Below are positions 6,245 through 8,012 of a stretch of 8,012 bases of DNA, one piece after another. The notes beneath the pieces are model-generated. The model was given only the letters and a program-made list of their open reading frames with translations. It was not told where the DNA came from and ran no database searches. Where the stretch lies: NCBI GenBank assembly GCA_023356515.1, contig JAKQYG010000174.1:1-8012 (forward strand). Reading direction: 5' to 3'. Each line of letters opens with the position of its first letter. The stretch's first letter is position 1. A program made the translations under genes and the position numbers. Source of the DNA: Trichodesmium sp. MAG_R04 (lineage in GTDB: Bacteria > Cyanobacteriota > Cyanobacteriia > Cyanobacteriales > Microcoleaceae).

Positions 6245-7054
6245 ATAAGTTTAGAAGAAAAAATAATTGGCAATCTTCAAGAAAGCGAATTTCAATATAT
6301 TATTGATTTAGAAAGAAAAATTTTTGGTAATATACTTTGTTTAGAAGATAAAAAACTTTTAATAGATGTTGAGGATAGAGGAATTGCACGACGAGGTTTT
6401 TACTTGTATACATTACCTTTGTTAGAGGGGGCGGGATTATGCTCTCCAAAACAGCAAAAAAATGCTATTTTTTGGGGAACTATTCACTTGTGTCTAGGTT
6501 TGCATTTAAGATATGCAGATTATATTATTGATAATGATAAAATAGATAAAAGCCCATTATCAATCAGCGAGAAATCTTATCTTTATTTGTTGCTAGCGCA
6601 AATGCTATTAAGTCAAAAAGGTTATCTATGGGGAGAGGAACAATTAGCTATGTATAGACAATATTTTGACTATGAAAATGAAATTAATTGTGACCAATTT
6701 CATGACTTTGGTAGTTTGTGGAGAAGAGTATCTCCACTCCTCGTTATTTGTGAAAGTTATCTAAAATCATCTTGGCAAATAATCGATTTGAATTTTTATT
6801 ACAAGCGATACCTAAGTTGTTTTTTACTCAAAGAAGATTGCATAGATATTATCAAGGATATTAATTTTCAAAAAACTCCTGTTACAAGTTTAATATCTGA
6901 CTACGGTGTTCATATTGACGGAAATTTAGTGTTAATGGTTAGTGTGATCGACTCTGTAAATGTTATCGTTAATCGAACGTTAGCTAAAATTAAAAATCAC
7001 ATATCAGAGAAATTGCCAATATGGAAAATAATTATTGATAGTTTTCTGTCTTAG
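6224..7054 (+). CDS. Helical protein of unknown function in RiPP cluster
   Basis: A 276-residue protein I do not recognise with confidence. It is predicted helical almost throughout, with no signal peptide and no clear membrane span (83-97 is hydrophobic but short). Two Asp-rich stretches stand out: D99-x3-D103-x-D105-x2-D108 in RYADYIIDNDKID, and D205-x2-D208-x3-D212 in LLKEDCIDIIKDIN, about 106 residues apart. This spacing and the helical setting recall the two magnesium-binding motifs of class I isoprenoid synthases, but the exact DDxxD and NSE forms are missing, so the likeness is weak. The start may be 6224, 6233 or 6242, all in one tandem repeat; AGGA at 6206-6209 is rather far from each. 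The TAG stop overlaps the first base of an inserted IS remnant, but the downstream target copy shows the same TAG existed before insertion, so the protein is not truncated. Plus-strand position after the RiPP genes suggests, but does not prove, a shared pathway. Confidence 0.8.
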   Translation: MIQMIQMISLEEKIIGNLQESEFQYIIDLERKIFGNILCLEDKKLLIDVEDRGIARRGFYLYTLPLLEGAGLCSPKQQKNAIFWGTIHLCLGLHLRYADYIIDNDKIDKSPLSISEKSYLYLLLAQMLLSQKGYLWGEEQLAMYRQYFDYENEINCDQFHDFGSLWRRVSPLLVICESYLKSSWQIIDLNFYYKRYLSCFLLKEDCIDIIKDINFQKTPVTSLISDYGVHIDGNLVLMVSVIDSVNVIVNRTLAKIKNHISEKLPIWKIIIDSFLS

Positions 7055-7150
7055 AGGCTGTTTTAAAAGTATGAGAGAGAGTACAAAAGAACACAAGGGG
7101 TAAAGTATGATTAAGGAAAAATACATATTACATATAAGGCGCTCAGAACA

Positions 7151-7421
7151 ATGGGTAAAGTATATACGAGTAATCTGGGCGTTGGTAATTGGCGGGATGA
7201 TTTTCTACTAGGGGTGATATCCATCACTTACTCTGGTTAAATATTTTAGAGGTATTAGAAACAGATTACTCTTAGAGTTTCATCCCTTGATTTGCCAACG
7301 CCCCTTTGGTTGGTGGAATTGGTATCGGCGCTTCAGTCAAGACTACGAGTATTTGCCTCCAAACTCGGAGATAATGATTTACATCCCCATGATTCGTCTC
7401 ATGGTTCGGCGTTTAGCATAA
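7151..7421 (+). pseudogene. IS5-type transposase remnant, both tips only
   Basis: The frame from ATG 7151 reads MGKVYTSNL, like the N-terminus of IS5-type transposases (M-x-K-x-Y-x-S-N-L), then loses all similarity. The frame from about 7296 to the TAA at 7419-7421 reads QRPFGWWNWYRRFSQDYEYL and ends IYIPMIRLMVRRLA, a typical C-terminal IS5-family tail including the RRFSQDYE segment near the catalytic Glu region. The roughly 200 central residues, with the DDE core, are missing and replaced by repeat sequence. The gene cannot make an active transposase. Confidence 0.8.
7177..7303. repeat. Possible nested element inside the transposase remnant
   Basis: GGGCGTTGG (7177-7185) is matched in reverse complement by CCAACGCCC (7295-7303), and the match resumes with GGGATGA (7194-7200) against TCATCCC (7280-7286). 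The block begins where the N-terminal transposase frame ends and stops near where the C-terminal frame resumes. In addition GAGTAATCTG (7169-7178) recurs inverted as CAGATTACTC (7262-7271). The block may be a small inserted repeat or the scar of an internal rearrangement. Confidence 0.5.
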
Positions 7422-7456
7422 TTTGCTACACTCCTATCCCTTTTCAAACAGCCTCT

Positions 7457-7472
7457 TAGGGCTCTTGCCCTA
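7457..7472 (+). terminator. Hairpin displaced from the end of the helical-protein gene
   Basis: TAGGGC (7457-7462) pairs with GCCCTA (7467-7472) around a TCTT loop. Before the IS insertion this stem started on the stop codon of the helical-protein gene itself. No T-tract follows, so it is at best a weak or factor-aided terminator. Confidence 0.35.
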
Positions 7473-7666
7473 CTACGAACCTTAATTATGAATATTCGAC
7501 CGGACATGATCAGGACTTGCGCGCGTGAACTACATGAGCGTGAGGACGAATGCCATTCGCCCCTACATATGGCAACCTACATTTTTTACATTTTTAGGTG
7601 TGTCAGTATCTAAAGTTTCAAATTATTTGGTATAATGTATAGCAGTTTTCATGTCCGTCGACTAGA

Positions 7667-7694
7667 GTAGGGACGTTGCATGCAAAGTCCCTAC
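7667..7694. repeat. 28-base palindromic repeat, copy 1
   Basis: GTAGGGACGTTGCA followed by TGCAAAGTCCCTAC, 13 of 14 arms matching. I recognise GTAGGGACGTTGCATGCAA-type palindromes as highly repeated in many cyanobacterial genomes, so this is probably a member of that dispersed family. Confidence 0.75.
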
Positions 7695-7862
7695 AAGGTT
7701 TTGGTTATGGCGATGTAGTTCATCAATTTGAAAAGCGCTGTAAACAAGCCGAGTTTTTTTCTCTTGTTAATATTAGTTCCCTTTGTGAACTTATTATTTT
7801 TAGGTTACTTAGCATTTGGATAATATTAAATACAGGCTCTGGTAGTACTGTAGTAGACCACA

Positions 7863-7890
7863 GTAGGGACATTGCATGCAACCTCCCTAC
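7863..7890. repeat. 28-base palindromic repeat, copy 2
   Basis: GTAGGGACATTGCA followed by TGCAACCTCCCTAC, 196 bases from copy 1 and in the same register. It matches copy 1 at most positions but its own arms pair less well, with two mismatches near the centre. Confidence 0.7.
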
Positions 7891-7929
7891 CTCTCATCCT
7901 GGGAGATGTTAAGGATGGGTTCCCCACTC

Positions 7930-7948
7930 CTGAAAAAGACTTTTTCAG
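7930..7948. repeat. Perfect 9-base inverted repeat CTGAAAAAG
   Basis: CTGAAAAAG (7930-7938), a single A, then CTTTTTCAG (7940-7948). It lies six bases beyond the stop codon of a possible minus-strand gene and could be a hairpin terminator for it or part of an insertion-sequence end. Confidence 0.6.
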
Positions 7949-7954
7949 CAAGCC

Positions 7955-8012
7955 CTAGTTAGCTTTGTCAATGACCCGCTTAAAAGACTTAGAAAAGTCA
8001 TCTGTAGGAACA
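7955..8012 (-). CDS. Possible C-terminal end of a minus-strand gene
   Basis: Reading the minus strand from the window edge, one frame gives VPTDDFSKSFKRVIDKAN and then TAG (7957-7955). Only 18 residues are inside the window, too few to identify. The composition is protein-like and a perfect hairpin lies just past the stop, which is why it is listed. It could be the end of a transposase or any other gene, or chance. Confidence 0.3.
   Translation of the reverse strand, partial: VPTDDFSKSFKRVIDKAN

Larger units (their letters stand above)
7054..7455 (+). mobile_element. Degenerate IS5-family element, IS1031-like, 402 bases
   Basis: Terminal inverted repeats GAGGCTGTTTTAAAAG (7054-7069) and, on the other strand, GAGGCTGTTTGAAAAG (7440-7455) match at 15 of 16 positions. 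Both ends are flanked by TTA (7051-7053 and 7456-7458), a three-base target duplication. From known families, ends beginning GAG with a TNA duplication fit the IS1031 group of IS5. The interior keeps only the two tips of a transposase, so the element is non-autonomous. It sits immediately after the stop codon of the helical-protein gene. Confidence 0.85.
7473..7929. other. Repeat-rich intergenic DNA
   Basis: No credible gene. Contents: a CGAAT/ATTCG inverted pair inside GGACGAATGCCATTCGCCCC (7544-7563), a TATAAT box at 7631-7636 without a good -35 partner, and two TTGCATGCAA-centred palindromes. A 78-codon open frame at 7676-7912 starts inside one palindrome and ends after the other; its composition does not look like a protein. 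Confidence 0.55.

Noticed and set aside
7676..7912. 78-codon plus-strand open frame
   Set aside because: It begins and ends around two palindromic repeats, has no ribosome binding site and no domain-like sequence.
1..8012. CRISPR arrays, tRNA or rRNA genes
   Set aside because: No regularly spaced direct repeats with unique spacers, and no cloverleaf or ribosomal RNA sequence seen on either strand.

Overview
The window looks like accessory DNA from a low-GC, repeat-rich filamentous cyanobacterium. This is inferred from the AT-rich codon use, the large intergenic gaps, several palindromic repeats of a kind I associate with cyanobacterial genomes (GTAGGGAC-N-TTGCATGCAA, GATTGCTATATAGCAATC), and an IS5-type remnant. 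Nothing seen fixes the genus.

The core (1045-7054) is a plus-strand gene set that reads as a ribosomally synthesised, post-translationally modified peptide (RiPP) cluster. In order: (1) a 76-residue precursor with an acidic leader and a C-terminal core in which an aromatic residue (His or Tyr) recurs every third residue; (2) a radical SAM/SPASM maturase of the FxsB-like, cyclophane-forming type; (3) a 613-residue protein with an HExxH motif, resembling the aKG-HExxH-type peptide beta-hydroxylases that accompany FxsB-like enzymes; (4) a protein with Cys/His motifs resembling DUF483; (5) a 276-residue, probably all-helical protein of unknown function with two Asp-rich stretches. Genes 3 and 4 are 16 bases apart and surely co-transcribed. 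The other gaps are 401, 200 and 314 bases, so separate promoters or processing are possible.

Proposed logic (inference): the maturase crosslinks His/Tyr to the third residue of successive triads in the precursor tail, and the HExxH enzyme hydroxylates the product. The DUF483-like and helical proteins would add or assist a further step. No transporter, leader protease, separate RiPP recognition element or immunity gene is visible in the window.

Flanks: 1-1044 has no convincing gene. It holds a near-perfect 24-base palindrome at the extreme left and a set of mutually exclusive inverted repeats about 100-170 bases before the precursor. To the right, a 402-base degenerate IS5-family (IS1031-like) element is inserted exactly at the stop codon of the last gene, with a TTA target duplication, and seems to carry a second nested repeat. 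Beyond it is repeat-filled DNA, and the last 58 bases may be the C-terminal end of a minus-strand gene.
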